Source of the DNA: Streptomyces davaonensis JCM 4913 | GTDB lineage: Bacteria; Actinomycetota; Actinomycetes; Streptomycetales; Streptomycetaceae | DNA length: 64,000 nucleotides | Assembly: GCF_000349325.1 (NCBI RefSeq) | Contig: NC_020504.1 | Span: 7,102,053-7,166,052 of the forward strand | Direction: 5' to 3' | Part shown: positions 52,500-61,989 of the stretch, in pieces | Layout: the number at the start of each line of letters is the position of its first letter | Position numbering within the stretch: position 1 is the stretch's first letter | The notes under the pieces: model-generated | What the model was told of the DNA's origin: nothing | Seen by the model: only the letters and a program-made list of their open reading frames with translations | Databases searched by the model: none | Translations under genes and position numbers: made by a program

Positions 52500-54086
52500 G
52501 TGGATCAGTTGGCCCTGTTGTTCGTGCTGTTGCTCGGGGCCCTGGTGAGTGTCCCGGTCGGGGAGCGGTTCGGGTTGCCGGCGCCCGTACTGATGACGCT
52601 GCTCGGGATCGTCCTCGCGCTGCTCCCCTTCGTGCCGAACGTGGACGTACCGCCGGACCTGATCCTTCCGCTGCTGTTGCCGCCGTTGCTCTACGCTGCC
52701 GTACGGCGCACTTCCTGGCGGCAGTTCGCGGCCAATGTGCGGCCCATTCTGCTGCTGGCCGTGGCGCTGGTGTTCGTCACCACGGTGTGCGTGGCCGCGG
52801 TCGCCCACGCGATCGTGCCGGGGCTGCCCCTCGCCGCCGCGGTGGCGCTGGGCGCGCTCGTCGCGCCGCCCGACCCGGTCGCGGCAACCGCCGTGGCAGG
52901 TCAACTCGGACTGCCGCGGCGCCTTGTGTCCATCCTGGAGGGCGAGGGCCTTTTCAACGACGTGACAGCCATCGTGCTGTACCACGTGGCGATCGCCGCC
53001 GCCGTGAGCGGGCACTTCATCGCGTGGGAGGCGGGACTCGATCTCGTACTCTCCGCCGTCGTCGCGCTGGCCATCGGGCTCGCCCTCGGATGGGGTGCTT
53101 ACAAGCTGATGGATCTGCTGGGGGACCCGACCTTGCAGATCGGGCTCTCGTTGCTCGTGCCGTACGCCTCCTATGTGCTGGCCGAGGAGCTGCACGGCTC
53201 CGGTGTGCTCGCCGTGCTGGTCACCGCCCTGTTCCTCGCCGAGTACGCCACCGACGCCGACGACGTGATGACGCGGCTCGCCGGGCACACCTTCTGGGAC
53301 ATCGTCGACACGCTGGTCACGGGTGTCGCCTTCGGCCTGATCGGGCTCGAACTGCACATCGCGATCCGTACCGCGTCCGGGCGCTGGGGCGAGATGCTGA
53401 CCTGGGCGGCCGCGGTGGTCGGCGTCGTGGTCGTGGTGCGGCTGCTGTATCTGTTGCCAGCGACCTGGCTCACCAAGCGGATGCACGCGAAGCGGGACAT
53501 CGAGGAGGAGATCCCGACGAGCTGGCGGGAGACCGTCGTGATGTGGTGGGCAGGGATGCGCGGCGTGGCGTCCGTGGCGCTGGCGCTGGCCATTCCGCTG
53601 GAGACCGACGCGGGTGGTCCGTTTCCCGACCGCAACGAGATCATCTTCATCGCGTTCGGGGTGATCATGGCGACGCTGGTGCTCCAGGGGCTGACCCTGC
53701 CGTGGCTGGTGAGACGCCTCGGGGTGGAGGCCGACAGCGAGTGGGAGAAGGAGTTCGAGAAGCAGCTCGCGGTGCGCGCGGCCAAGGCGGCCAAGCGCAG
53801 GCTCCGGGAGATCGAGGCCGTCGAGGACCTGCCGGAGGAGCTGTCCGAGCAGATGCTGCGGCGGGCCTTCGAGATCGGTTTGCGGATCAGCCCGGACATG
53901 GGCGAGGAGGAGCGCAGGGAGACCCAGCAGCATCGGGTGCGCCGCCTGAAGCGGGTGCGGCGGATCCAGAGCGAGCTGCTGAGCGCCGCGCGGCACGAGG
54001 TGCTGGCGGCGCGCAGCGAACCCGGGGCCGACCCGGAGGTGGTGGACCGGGTGCTGCGCCATCTCGATGTGCGCAGCCTTCGGTGA
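52500..54086 (+). CDS. Na+/H+ antiporter of the CPA1 (NhaP) family
   Basis: 528 aa, about twelve membrane segments. GALVAPPDPVAATAVAGQLG and EGEGLFNDVTAIVLYHVA carry the conserved Asp pair that moves cations. The cytoplasmic C-terminus of about 120 residues is charged and coiled (EFEKQLAVRAAKAAKRRLRE). GTG at 52500. Converges with the MscS gene. Confidence 0.92.
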   Translation: MDQLALLFVLLLGALVSVPVGERFGLPAPVLMTLLGIVLALLPFVPNVDVPPDLILPLLLPPLLYAAVRRTSWRQFAANVRPILLLAVALVFVTTVCVAAVAHAIVPGLPLAAAVALGALVAPPDPVAATAVAGQLGLPRRLVSILEGEGLFNDVTAIVLYHVAIAAAVSGHFIAWEAGLDLVLSAVVALAIGLALGWGAYKLMDLLGDPTLQIGLSLLVPYASYVLAEELHGSGVLAVLVTALFLAEYATDADDVMTRLAGHTFWDIVDTLVTGVAFGLIGLELHIAIRTASGRWGEMLTWAAAVVGVVVVVRLLYLLPATWLTKRMHAKRDIEEEIPTSWRETVVMWWAGMRGVASVALALAIPLETDAGGPFPDRNEIIFIAFGVIMATLVLQGLTLPWLVRRLGVEADSEWEKEFEKQLAVRAAKAAKRRLREIEAVEDLPEELSEQMLRRAFEIGLRISPDMGEEERRETQQHRVRRLKRVRRIQSELLSAARHEVLAARSEPGADPEVVDRVLRHLDVRSLR

Positions 54087-54096
54087 CCGGCTCCGT

Positions 54097-55209
54097 TCAG
54101 CGGCCCGTTCTCGGGTGCTGATGCGCGCGGCGCGGGGGAGGGGCGTCCGGTGAGCGGGTCGCGGGAACCGCGTTCGGGGGCAGGGCCGCGTCCGCCGTGT
54201 TGACGCGGGGGAGGGCGTAGGGGTGGGTGGCGGCGAGCCAGCTGATCATCTGCTCGCGGACCGTCACCCGTACCTGCCAGATGTCGTCCGCGTCCTTGGC
54301 CGTGACCAGGGCCCTGACCTGAAGGGTGCTCGCGGTGGAGTCCGTGACCGAGAGGTCGCAGGCGCGGCCGTCCCAGGCCGGGCACTCCCGCAGGATGTCG
54401 CGGAGCCGCTCGCGCATCAGATCCAACGGGGCCGAGTGGTCGAGGTGCCAGTAGACGATGCCGGTCATCTGGGCGCCGCCGCGGGACCAGTTCTCGAAGG
54501 GCTTCGAGGTGAAGTAGGACACCGGCATGGTGATCCGGCGCTCGTCCCAGGTGCGGACGGTCAGGAACGTCAGTGTGATCTCCTCGACGGTGCCCCACTC
54601 ACCGTCCACCACGACTGTGTCCCCGATGCGCACCATGTCGCCGAAGGCGATCTGGAGCCCCGCGAACATATTGCTCAGCGTCGACTGCGCGGCGACACCC
54701 GCCACGATGCCGAGGATGCCCGCCGAGGCCAGCAGCGAGGCACCGGCGGCGCGCATCGCCGGGAACGTCAGCAGCATCGCCGCGACGGCCACCACACCGA
54801 CGACGGCCGCGACCACGCGTGTGATGAGCGTCACCTGGGTCCGCACCCGGCGCACCCGGGCGGGATCGCGGTGCACGCGCGCGTAGCTGGTGTACGTCGT
54901 CTCCACGACCGCCGCCGCGATCCGGATCACCAGCCACGCCGTCGAGCCGATCAGCACCAGCGTCAGGAGCTGTCCGATCCCCACGCGGTGGTCCTCCAGC
55001 ACCCGCGCCGAGTCGTAGGACCCTCTGAGCAGGGCCGTGCACAGGACGAGCTGGTAGGGGATCCGGGCTCGGCGCAGCAGACCCCACAGCGGGGTCTCGC
55101 CGTGCCGGGCGTCGGCTTTGCGCAGTAGCAGGTCCGTGGCCCACCCGATGAGCAGTGTGAGCACGACCGAGCCACCGATGACGATCAGCGGGCGCAGTAC
55201 GTTCTCCAT
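54097..55209 (-). CDS. MscS-family mechanosensitive channel
   Basis: 370 aa. Four to five membrane segments, then the pore helix and beta domain with SNMFAGLQIAFGDMVRIGDTV and VDGEWGTVEEITLTFLTVRT, the best conserved part of MscS proteins. C-terminal domain ends in a Pro/Arg-rich tail. Protects against osmotic downshift. Divergent from the hydrolase gene. Confidence 0.92.
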   Translation of the reverse strand: MENVLRPLIVIGGSVVLTLLIGWATDLLLRKADARHGETPLWGLLRRARIPYQLVLCTALLRGSYDSARVLEDHRVGIGQLLTLVLIGSTAWLVIRIAAAVVETTYTSYARVHRDPARVRRVRTQVTLITRVVAAVVGVVAVAAMLLTFPAMRAAGASLLASAGILGIVAGVAAQSTLSNMFAGLQIAFGDMVRIGDTVVVDGEWGTVEEITLTFLTVRTWDERRITMPVSYFTSKPFENWSRGGAQMTGIVYWHLDHSAPLDLMRERLRDILRECPAWDGRACDLSVTDSTASTLQVRALVTAKDADDIWQVRVTVREQMISWLAATHPYALPRVNTADAALPPNAVPATRSPDAPPPRRAHQHPRTGR

Positions 55210-55238
55210 GGGTCCGACCGTACTGGCACGATGGCGTC

Positions 55239-55811
55239 ATGAACATCATGCTCTTTCACTCGACGTACGGTCTGCGGCCCGCGGTGCACGCGGCGGCGGA
55301 CCGGCTGCGCGCCGCCGGACACCAGGTGTGGACACCGGATCTCTTCGAGGGGCGTACGTTCGAGACGGTCGAGGAGGGCATGGAGTTCAACGAGCTGACC
55401 GGCAAGGACGAACTGCTCAAGCGGGCCGTCCTGGCCGCCGCCCCCTATTCCGAACGGGGCCTGGTCTACGCCGGGTTCTCGCTCGGCGCCTCCATCGCGC
55501 AGACCCTCGCCCTCGGCGACGACAAGGCGCGCGGTCTGCTGCTTCTGCACGGCACCTCCGACATCGCCGCGAACGCCTCGGTGGACGAACTGCCGGTGCA
55601 GCTGCATGTCGCCGAGCCCGATCCGTTCGAGACCGACGACTGGCTGAGCGCCTGGTATCTCCAGATGGGCAGGGCGGGGGCCGATGTGGAGGTCTACCGG
55701 TACGCCGGGGCCGGTCATCTGTACACCGACCCCGACCTGCCGGACTACGACGCCGAGGCCGCCGAGGCCACCTGGCGGGTGGCGCTCGGCTTCCTCGACA
55801 GCCTTCAGTAG
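55239..55811 (+). CDS. Dienelactone-hydrolase-family alpha/beta hydrolase
   Basis: 190 aa. VYAGFSLGASIAQTLALG places Ser where the family nucleophile (Cys or Ser) sits; DDWLSAWYLQ and the C-terminal His in GAGHLYTDP complete a likely triad. Substrate unknown. Convergent with the metalloprotease gene, which begins 2 nt after its stop. Confidence 0.88.
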   Translation: MNIMLFHSTYGLRPAVHAAADRLRAAGHQVWTPDLFEGRTFETVEEGMEFNELTGKDELLKRAVLAAAPYSERGLVYAGFSLGASIAQTLALGDDKARGLLLLHGTSDIAANASVDELPVQLHVAEPDPFETDDWLSAWYLQMGRAGADVEVYRYAGAGHLYTDPDLPDYDAEAAEATWRVALGFLDSLQ

Positions 55812-55813
55812 GG

Positions 55814-56806
55814 TCAGCCGGCCGCGCGGTAGGACGCCCAGTGCTGCTGCATGCGCGTCACCTGACCCGAGGTGAACTGGTACATGCAGGCGTCGTAGGT
55901 GTAGTCCATGAAGTTGTGGATCGGGTCGGCGCCCGCCTTGCGGGTGCAGGTGTCGCGGCCCTCGGGGCACTCGTAGGCGGGGCTCTTCTCGGCGGCGGTG
56001 TCCTCGACGTAGTCGCCGTTGCCGTTACAGCCGCCCTGGAAGGTGTGGTAGAGCCCCATCCAGTGGCCGACCTCGTGGGTGCCGGTGTCGCCCTCGTCGT
56101 AGTTGGTGGCCGAGCCGCCGGGCAGTGACTCGTCGAGGAGGACCACGCCGTCCATCGAGGGGCTGGACCTGTAGTCGCTGGGGAAGGTGGCCCAGCCGAG
56201 CAGCCCGCCGCCGATGTTGGCGGTGTAGAGGTTCAGCGCGTTGGCGCCGCCCTTGCGCAGGGCGGACTTCATCGCCTTCTCCTCCGCCGAGCCGTAACCG
56301 ACGGTGTACCAGGCGGCGTTGTCGGTGTAGTCGGTGCCGGCGAGCGTGAACTGGAAGCCGGAGTCGGTGTTTCCGGTGCCCTGGCCGGCGAACGCGGAGT
56401 TCAGCACGTTCATCTGGGCGGTGATGTCCGAGGAGCTGAGCTGGCCGGTGGCGCCGTCGTGGATGACGTGGAAGTACACCGGGATCGTCGTCGAGGCGGC
56501 CGCGGCGAGGCTGCGGTTGCCCGAGGCGGGCAGCTTGTCCAGCTTCTTCTTCAGATCCGCGTCCATGGCCTGGGCCTTGGCGGCGCTGATCTCGTTGGGC
56601 TCGGCGACCGACTCGCCGGCTCCGGGGCGGGCCTCGCGGGCCGCGGCGTGACCGGTCTCCTCCTCGGCGCACTCGGCGGCCGGAGCCTGGGCCGCCGCGA
56701 CACCCGTGGGCGCGGACAAGGGGGAGAACATCAGGGTTCCGGCCACCATCGCCGTGCCTATGAGGCGTCTGCGCGTAGTGGGGGTCATCCGGGCGAGCGC
56801 ACGCAT
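55814..56806 (-). CDS. Secreted M43-type zinc metalloprotease (pappalysin-like)
   Basis: 330 aa. Basic N-terminus and signal peptide ([20 protein letters not shown]), a propeptide of about 90 residues, then the catalytic domain with [11 protein letters not shown] (extended zinc motif) and the Met-turn region [15 protein letters not shown]. Conserved Cys residues probably form disulfides outside the cell. A typical Streptomyces exoprotease. Confidence 0.93.
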   Translation of the reverse strand: MRALARMTPTTRRRLIGTAMVAGTLMFSPLSAPTGVAAAQAPAAECAEEETGHAAAREARPGAGESVAEPNEISAAKAQAMDADLKKKLDKLPASGNRSLAAAASTTIPVYFHVIHDGATGQLSSSDITAQMNVLNSAFAGQGTGNTDSGFQFTLAGTDYTDNAAWYTVGYGSAEEKAMKSALRKGGANALNLYTANIGGGLLGWATFPSDYRSSPSMDGVVLLDESLPGGSATNYDEGDTGTHEVGHWMGLYHTFQGGCNGNGDYVEDTAAEKSPAYECPEGRDTCTRKAGADPIHNFMDYTYDACMYQFTSGQVTRMQQHWASYRAAG

Positions 56807-56960
56807 GCTGACTCCTAGCTGCTGCGTTGGGGAGGACGGGCGCAGGGGTCTTCCTGGCCGCCGCCCGGAGATTACGTGTACATGGCCAGATCAGAAGAGA
56901 AACGTTTCGGCCAATCGGGAGCTCGTTGGATCTCGAACAAACCGGGTGAATGAAAAGCTC

Positions 56961-57008
56961 CGGCGGGTGGCGCGGCCGGAAACAGAACCCGGTACGCGCC
57001 ACCCGCCG
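56961..57008 (-). terminator. Terminator of phoD
   Basis: 56961-56974 pairs with 56995-57008 over 14 perfect base pairs, with an extra CCGG pair inside the loop. On the minus strand it is followed by GAGCTTTTC. It lies 31 nt after the phoD stop. Confidence 0.8.
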
Positions 57009-57039
57009 GTGGCCGAAAATCGCTTCTGAAACAGGGGTT

Positions 57040-58701
57040 TTACACGGGGTCGTACGTCCGCTCGACCTTCTGCGTGCCGCTGCGCGTGCGGTACGAACGG
57101 GTCCAGGACGCCGTCGCGTCGGCCTTCGTGCGGTCGGACAGGACGTAGAAGTCCATCTGCGCCCGGTCGGCCGTGATGTCCAGGACGCCGAAGCCGTGGC
57201 GGTCGGTGTCGACCCAGTGCACATGCCGGTTGGCGGCCCGGATGATCGGCGAGGCGAGCGCGGAGACCGTGCCCTCGGGGACCTTGACGATGTCGTCGAG
57301 GTTGTCGGAGCTCACCGAGGTGACCACGAACTCCGTGGCGGCCGAGGCGGACAGCGGGTACGTACCGGCGTTCACCGGCACGTCGTTGGCCCACGCCATG
57401 TGGATGTCGCCGGTCAGGAACACCGTGTTGCGGATGGCGTTGGAGCGCAGGTGGGCGAGGAGCTCCCGGCGGTCGTCCGTGTAGCCGTCCCACTGGTCGG
57501 TGTTGAGGGCGAGGCCCTCCTTGGGCAGCCCGAGCAGTTCGGCGAGCGGCTTGAGGAGCTCCGCGGAGAGCGAGCCTATGGCGAACGGCGCGATCATCAC
57601 CGAGTTGCCGACCAGCCGCCAGGTGGTGTCGGAGGACTTCAGGCCCGCCTTCAGCCAGTCCAGTTGGGCGCGCCCGGTGAGCGTGCGGTCCGGGTCGTCC
57701 ACGTCGCCGTTGCCGGTGGCGGCCTGCTGTGAACGGAAGGAGCGCAGGTCCAGCAGGGAGAGGTCGGCGAGCTTGCCGAAGCGGAGCTTGCGGTAGGTGG
57801 TGCCGGCGACGGCCGGACGCACCGGCATCCACTCGAAGTAGGCCTGCTTGGCGGCGGCCTGGCGCGCGGCCCAGGCGCCCTCGGCACCCTCGGTGTGGTT
57901 CTCGGCGCCGCCGGACCAGGCGTCGTTGGCGATCTCGTGGTCGTCCCAGATGGCCACGCAGGGCGCGGTCGCGTGCAGCGCCTGGAGGTCGGCGTCGGTC
58001 TTGTAACGCCCGTGCCGGGTGCGGTAGTCGGCGAGGGTGAGGATCTCGTGCGCCGGGGCGTGCGGCCGTACGACGGTGTCGCGGGTGCCGTACTCGCCGG
58101 TGCCGTACTCGTAGATGTAGTCACCCAGATGCAGCCAGGCGTCCAGGTCGCCGCGGGCCGCGAGATGGCGGTACGCGGAGAAGTAGCCGGCCTCCCAGTT
58201 GGCGCAGGAGACCACGCCGAAGCGCAGGCCCGCCACGGCGGCGTTCGTCGCCGGCGCGGTGCGGGTGCGCGCCGGAGCGGTGGTGGTGCCGCCCGCGGAG
58301 AAGCGGAACCAGTAGTCGGTTGCGGGCGCGAGGCCCCGGATGTCCGCCTTGACCGTGTGGTCGGCGGTGGCGGTCGCCTGGGTGGAGCCCTGCGCGACGA
58401 CGTGCGTGAACGCCTTGTCGGTGGCGACGGTCCAGCTGACCTCGGTGTCCGGGCCGATCCCGGAACCGGGGGTCGCCTCGGGCGTCGGGGTCACTCGGGT
58501 CCACAGCAGGACGCCGTCGGGCAGCGGGTCGCCGGAGGCCACGCCGTGCAGGAAGGCGGGGGCACCGGCGGCGGCCCCGGCGGGCATCGCGGCGGCGAGC
58601 GGTCCGGCGAGGACAGCAGTGGCCGCCGCGGCCTTGACGACCGTACGGCGGCGTGGGGAAAGCGAATTGAGCGGCTCGGATGATCTGTATCGACTGGTCA
58701 C
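57040..58701 (-). CDS. phoD: Alkaline phosphatase D (PhoD), Tat-exported
   Basis: 553 aa. Twin-arginine signal [20 protein letters not shown] at about 15-35, then PhoD_N and the metallophosphatase domain: [63 protein letters not shown] and [10 protein letters not shown] hold the metal ligands (Fe/Ca in the family). Hydrolyses phosphodiesters and phosphomonoesters outside the cell; Streptomyces phoD is usually PhoP-controlled, but I did not identify a clear PHO box. Confidence 0.95.
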   Translation of the reverse strand: MTSRYRSSEPLNSLSPRRRTVVKAAAATAVLAGPLAAAMPAGAAAGAPAFLHGVASGDPLPDGVLLWTRVTPTPEATPGSGIGPDTEVSWTVATDKAFTHVVAQGSTQATATADHTVKADIRGLAPATDYWFRFSAGGTTTAPARTRTAPATNAAVAGLRFGVVSCANWEAGYFSAYRHLAARGDLDAWLHLGDYIYEYGTGEYGTRDTVVRPHAPAHEILTLADYRTRHGRYKTDADLQALHATAPCVAIWDDHEIANDAWSGGAENHTEGAEGAWAARQAAAKQAYFEWMPVRPAVAGTTYRKLRFGKLADLSLLDLRSFRSQQAATGNGDVDDPDRTLTGRAQLDWLKAGLKSSDTTWRLVGNSVMIAPFAIGSLSAELLKPLAELLGLPKEGLALNTDQWDGYTDDRRELLAHLRSNAIRNTVFLTGDIHMAWANDVPVNAGTYPLSASAATEFVVTSVSSDNLDDIVKVPEGTVSALASPIIRAANRHVHWVDTDRHGFGVLDITADRAQMDFYVLSDRTKADATASWTRSYRTRSGTQKVERTYDPV

Positions 58702-58732
58702 GAGCGATCAGGTTACTGACCGGTATGAACGA

Positions 58733-58764
58733 GAGTGGGCGAACTCGTAAAAGTTCGCCCGCTC
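58733..58764 (-). terminator. Terminator of the DsbA-like gene
   Basis: 58733-58745 pairs with 58752-58764 (13 bp with one T/G wobble) around a 6-nt loop, 32 nt after the DsbA-like stop codon. Confidence 0.7.
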
Positions 58765-58795
58765 TTCGTCTGCCGGTCGGCCGCTCGGGCCGTGC

Positions 58796-59635
58796 TCAGC
58801 CCTTCAGTGCCCCGTCGACGAGGGTGTTGAACTCCTCCACCGTCATCGGGGGGTTGCCCTGCTCCGTGGTGAGGATCTTGCCGTCGATCACGAAGCTCGG
58901 GGTGCCGGTGACGTCGTCCTTGTTGGTGTCGAAGGTCTTCGACATGGCCAGCGCCCAGGCGTCGTAGGTGCCGTTCTTCACGGCGTTCTCGAACTTGGTG
59001 TTGTTCTTCAGCGCGTCGACGGAGCCCGCGATGTCGAGCAGGTAGTCGTCGCTCTTGAGCTTGTCGTCCGACTCCTCCGGGTGCCACTTCGCCGAGTACA
59101 GCGCCGCCTTGTACTGGAGGAAGGCGTCACCGCTGACGTTCAGCGCGGCACCGAGGGCGCTCATCGCGTTCTTGGAGCCCTCGCCGTTGCTGCCGATCTT
59201 GTTGTCGCCGAGGGAGTCGCCGTCGAGGAAGGTGCCGCCGACGAACTGGACCTTGTACTTGCCGTCCTCGACGTCCTTCTCGACGGTCGAGCCGACCGCT
59301 TGCTCGAACGAGGCGCAGACCGGGCAGCGCGGGTCCTCGTAGACCTTGAGGGTCTTCTTGGCGCTGTCCTTGCCGATGACGACGGTCGTGCCGTCGGTGC
59401 CCGTGGTGTTGGCCGGGGCGACGACCTTCTCGTCCCGAACGGCCTCCCAGTGGCCCGGCTTGTTGGACTGCACGACGGCGTAGCCGATGCCGCCGGCCGC
59501 GGCCAGCACACCGACGACCGAACAGGCCACCACGACCTGCCGCTTGACCTTGGCCCGCTTGGCCTCGCGCTCACGCTCGACGCGCAGCCGCTCGCGCGCA
59601 GCCGTCTTCGCAGCCTGGCTGTTCCGCTTGCTCAT
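58796..59635 (-). CDS. Membrane-anchored DsbA-like thioredoxin-domain protein
   Basis: 279 aa from MSKRNSQAAK, which follows GGAGAG. Charged N-terminus rich in Arg/Glu/Lys, one membrane segment at about 33-52 (VVVACSVVGVLAAAGGIGYA), then an external DsbA fold with active site DPRCPVCASF and the cis-Pro region GTPSFVIDGK. Likely forms or isomerises disulfides in exported proteins. Precedes the M43 and PhoD genes, but is separated from them by a terminator. The next gene upstream is a membrane protein. Confidence 0.9.
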   Translation of the reverse strand: MSKRNSQAAKTAARERLRVEREREAKRAKVKRQVVVACSVVGVLAAAGGIGYAVVQSNKPGHWEAVRDEKVVAPANTTGTDGTTVVIGKDSAKKTLKVYEDPRCPVCASFEQAVGSTVEKDVEDGKYKVQFVGGTFLDGDSLGDNKIGSNGEGSKNAMSALGAALNVSGDAFLQYKAALYSAKWHPEESDDKLKSDDYLLDIAGSVDALKNNTKFENAVKNGTYDAWALAMSKTFDTNKDDVTGTPSFVIDGKILTTEQGNPPMTVEEFNTLVDGALKG

Positions 59636-59702
59636 AGGGGTTCTCTCCATGGGACGCGCGCACGTCATGTGCGCGGAATACATACGGGTGGATGTGCTGT
59701 GC

Positions 59703-60398
59703 TCAGGCGAAAGCGGCCGAGCACGGCGGTCCACGCCGTCCCAGGGAGTGCACGAGGAGCCGCTCGAGGGCGGCGGTGGTACGGCGGCGCGGGCGGGGCA
59801 GCCGACGGACCGGCCGAGCCGGACGGACCGTCACGGCGGCGACCGCCAGCAGCAGCGGCCGGAAGGTGGTGGCCGCGACCGCCCGCAGCAGCTGCGCCAG
59901 CGCGCGCTCACCGCGGCGCAGCCAGGCGGCGGCGAGCAGGCCGACCGAGACATGGGCGCCGAGCAGCAGCCAGGCGGTCTGCGGATCGGCGTGGGCCAGC
60001 AGGTCGGCGAGCCGGTCGGTGCCGGTCTTCTCGGTGACGGCGGTCAGCGCGGTGCCGACCCGGGTGCCGTCACCGCACAGCACGTCCAGGCCGACCGAGC
60101 GCAGCGGGCCCGCGACCGGACCGGCCGCGGTTCCGTAACAGGCGTGCTGGCCGGTGGTGAAGAGGGTGTCGGCGGCCAGCTCCAGCGGGATCAGCAGCGC
60201 CGCGATCCGCCCGAAGCCGCGCTCGCGCCCCGCCAGTGCGTAGGCGAGGACGAACACGCCGGCGGCGACCAGCGCCACCGTGTTGAGCGGCAGCGGGACC
60301 CGGGACAGCAGCACGTGCGACGCGGTGCTGAGTGTCACGACGAGTGCCGTGAACAGCGCCGCGCGCAGTGCTCGCAGTCGGATCCCGGATATGTCCAT
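59703..60398 (-). CDS. Multi-spanning membrane protein of unknown function
   Basis: 231 aa with about five membrane segments (for example LRAALFTALVVTLSTASHV and VPLPLNTVALVAAGVFVLAY) and a basic Arg/Pro-rich tail. TTGQHACYG and DVLCGDG each give one Cys; there is no CxxC, so it is not a VKOR or DsbB-type partner by sequence. It lies 67 nt upstream of the DsbA-like gene on the same strand and may be co-transcribed. Confidence 0.75.
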   Translation of the reverse strand: MDISGIRLRALRAALFTALVVTLSTASHVLLSRVPLPLNTVALVAAGVFVLAYALAGRERGFGRIAALLIPLELAADTLFTTGQHACYGTAAGPVAGPLRSVGLDVLCGDGTRVGTALTAVTEKTGTDRLADLLAHADPQTAWLLLGAHVSVGLLAAAWLRRGERALAQLLRAVAATTFRPLLLAVAAVTVRPARPVRRLPRPRRRTTAALERLLVHSLGRRGPPCSAAFA

Positions 60399-60429
60399 AG
60401 CGCAGGAGAGTCTGTCACGGAGGGGTGTA

Positions 60430-60450
60430 AGGGAGCCCTAAAGGCTCCCT
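60430..60450 (-). terminator. Hairpin after the DUF2252 gene
   Basis: AGGGAGCC and GGCTCCCT form an 8-bp perfect stem around CTAAA, 44 nt past the DUF2252 stop. No U-run. Confidence 0.5.
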
Positions 60451-60493
60451 GTGAGCGCCCCTTGGGTCACAGAAGTCGGTCAGCGGTGGTCGG

Positions 60494-61819
60494 TCACAGG
60501 CCGGGAATCCGGCCGTTGCGGAACAGGTCCACGAAGACCTGGTGGTCGGCACGCGCGCGTGCGCCGTAGTCGTGCGCGAAGCCCACCAGCAGCTCGGCGA
60601 ACCCGTCCTCGTCGGCCGCGATGGCCGCGTCGATGGCCCGCTCGGTGGAGAACGGCACCAGGGACTCGCCGGAGGTGTCGTCCGCCGCCGCGTGCATCGT
60701 CGCCGTCGCCCGGCCGAGGTCAGCGACCACCGCCGCGATCTCCTCCGGGTCGTCGATGTCACCCCAGTCGAGGTCCACGGCGTACGGCGAGACCTCCGCG
60801 ACCAGCTGCCCCGCGCCGTCCAGCTCCGTCCAGCCCAGCCACGGGTCGGCGTGCGCCTGGAGAGCGCGCTGCGAGATCACCGTGCGCTGGCCCTCGTGCT
60901 GGAAGTAGTCACGGATCGCCGCGTCGGTGATGTGCCGGGAGACCGCCGGGGTCTGGGCCTGCTTGATGTAGATCACGACGTCGTTCTCCAGGGCGTCGCT
61001 GTTGCCCTCCAGCAGGATGTTGTACGACGGCAGACCGGCCGACCCGATGCCGATGCCGCGGCGGCCCACGACGTCCTTCACGCGGTAGGAGTCCGGGCGG
61101 GTCAGGGAGGACTCCGGCAGCGTCTCCAGGTAGCCGTCGAAGGCGGCCAGCACCTTGTAGCGGGTGGCCGCGTCCAGCTCGATGGAGCCGCCGCCCGGGG
61201 CGAACCGGCGCTCGAAGTCCCGGATCTCGGTCATCGAGTCCAGCAGCCCGAACCGGGTCAGCGCGCGGGCGTCGCGCAGGGCGTCCAGCAGCGGCCCCTG
61301 GGCGGTGTCCAGGGTGAACGGCGGCACCTCGTCGCTCTTGGCGCCGGTCGCCAGCGCGTGGATCCGCTCGCGGTACGCGCCCGCGTACACCCGCACCAGC
61401 TCGGTGATCTGCTCGTCGCTGAGCGCCTTCGCGTACCCGATCAGCGCGACGGAGGCGGCGAAGCGCTTGAGGTCCCAGGTGAACGGGCCGACATAGGCCT
61501 CGTCGAAGTCGTTGACGTTGAAGATCAGCCGGCCGGTGGAGTCCATGTACGTGCCGAAGTTCTCCGCGTGCAGATCGCCGTGGATCCACACGCGCGAGGT
61601 GCGCTCGTCCAGGAACGGCCCGCCCCGCTTCTCCGGGTCGAGGTCGTGGTAGAAGAGGCACGCCGTACCGCGGTAGAACGCGAACGCCGAAGCCGCCATC
61701 TTGCGGAACTTCACGCGGAACGCGGCCGGGTCGGCGGCCAGGAGCTCGCCGAACGCGGTGTCGAAGACGGCGAGGATCTCCTCGCCGCGCTGCTCGTCGC
61801 TGAGCTTCGGAACCGACAT
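60494..61819 (-). CDS. DUF2252-family protein
   Basis: 441 aa. FRKMAASAFAFYRGTACLFY, RVWIHGDLHAENFGTY, FNVNDFDEAYVGPFTWDLKR and a C-terminal DWGDIDDPEE are the hallmarks. HGDLHAEN and NDFDEA resemble the catalytic loop and metal site of aminoglycoside-phosphotransferase-like kinases, so it may be a small-molecule kinase, but no substrate is known. ATG at 61819 is preferred. Divergent from dnaE. Confidence 0.88.
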   Translation of the reverse strand: MSVPKLSDEQRGEEILAVFDTAFGELLAADPAAFRVKFRKMAASAFAFYRGTACLFYHDLDPEKRGGPFLDERTSRVWIHGDLHAENFGTYMDSTGRLIFNVNDFDEAYVGPFTWDLKRFAASVALIGYAKALSDEQITELVRVYAGAYRERIHALATGAKSDEVPPFTLDTAQGPLLDALRDARALTRFGLLDSMTEIRDFERRFAPGGGSIELDAATRYKVLAAFDGYLETLPESSLTRPDSYRVKDVVGRRGIGIGSAGLPSYNILLEGNSDALENDVVIYIKQAQTPAVSRHITDAAIRDYFQHEGQRTVISQRALQAHADPWLGWTELDGAGQLVAEVSPYAVDLDWGDIDDPEEIAAVVADLGRATATMHAAADDTSGESLVPFSTERAIDAAIAADEDGFAELLVGFAHDYGARARADHQVFVDLFRNGRIPGL

Positions 61820-61989
61820 CGCTGGGTGCCTCCTGGTGCAGTGCCTGTACGACAGCGTCTCTGCCGTATCCAACGCACGACCGTACGTCGGAGTGCCCGC
61901 CGAGTGTCAGTGCCGCGGCATAGACTTCGACGCTGACCCCAGAACTGTCCGCCAGCCCGTCGCCAAGTGTTTCCCCTGGAGGCCGCACC

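Noticed and set aside
59703..60398. Vitamin K epoxide reductase or DsbB identity for the membrane protein upstream of the DsbA-like gene
   Set aside because: No CxxC motif or paired loop cysteines are present.
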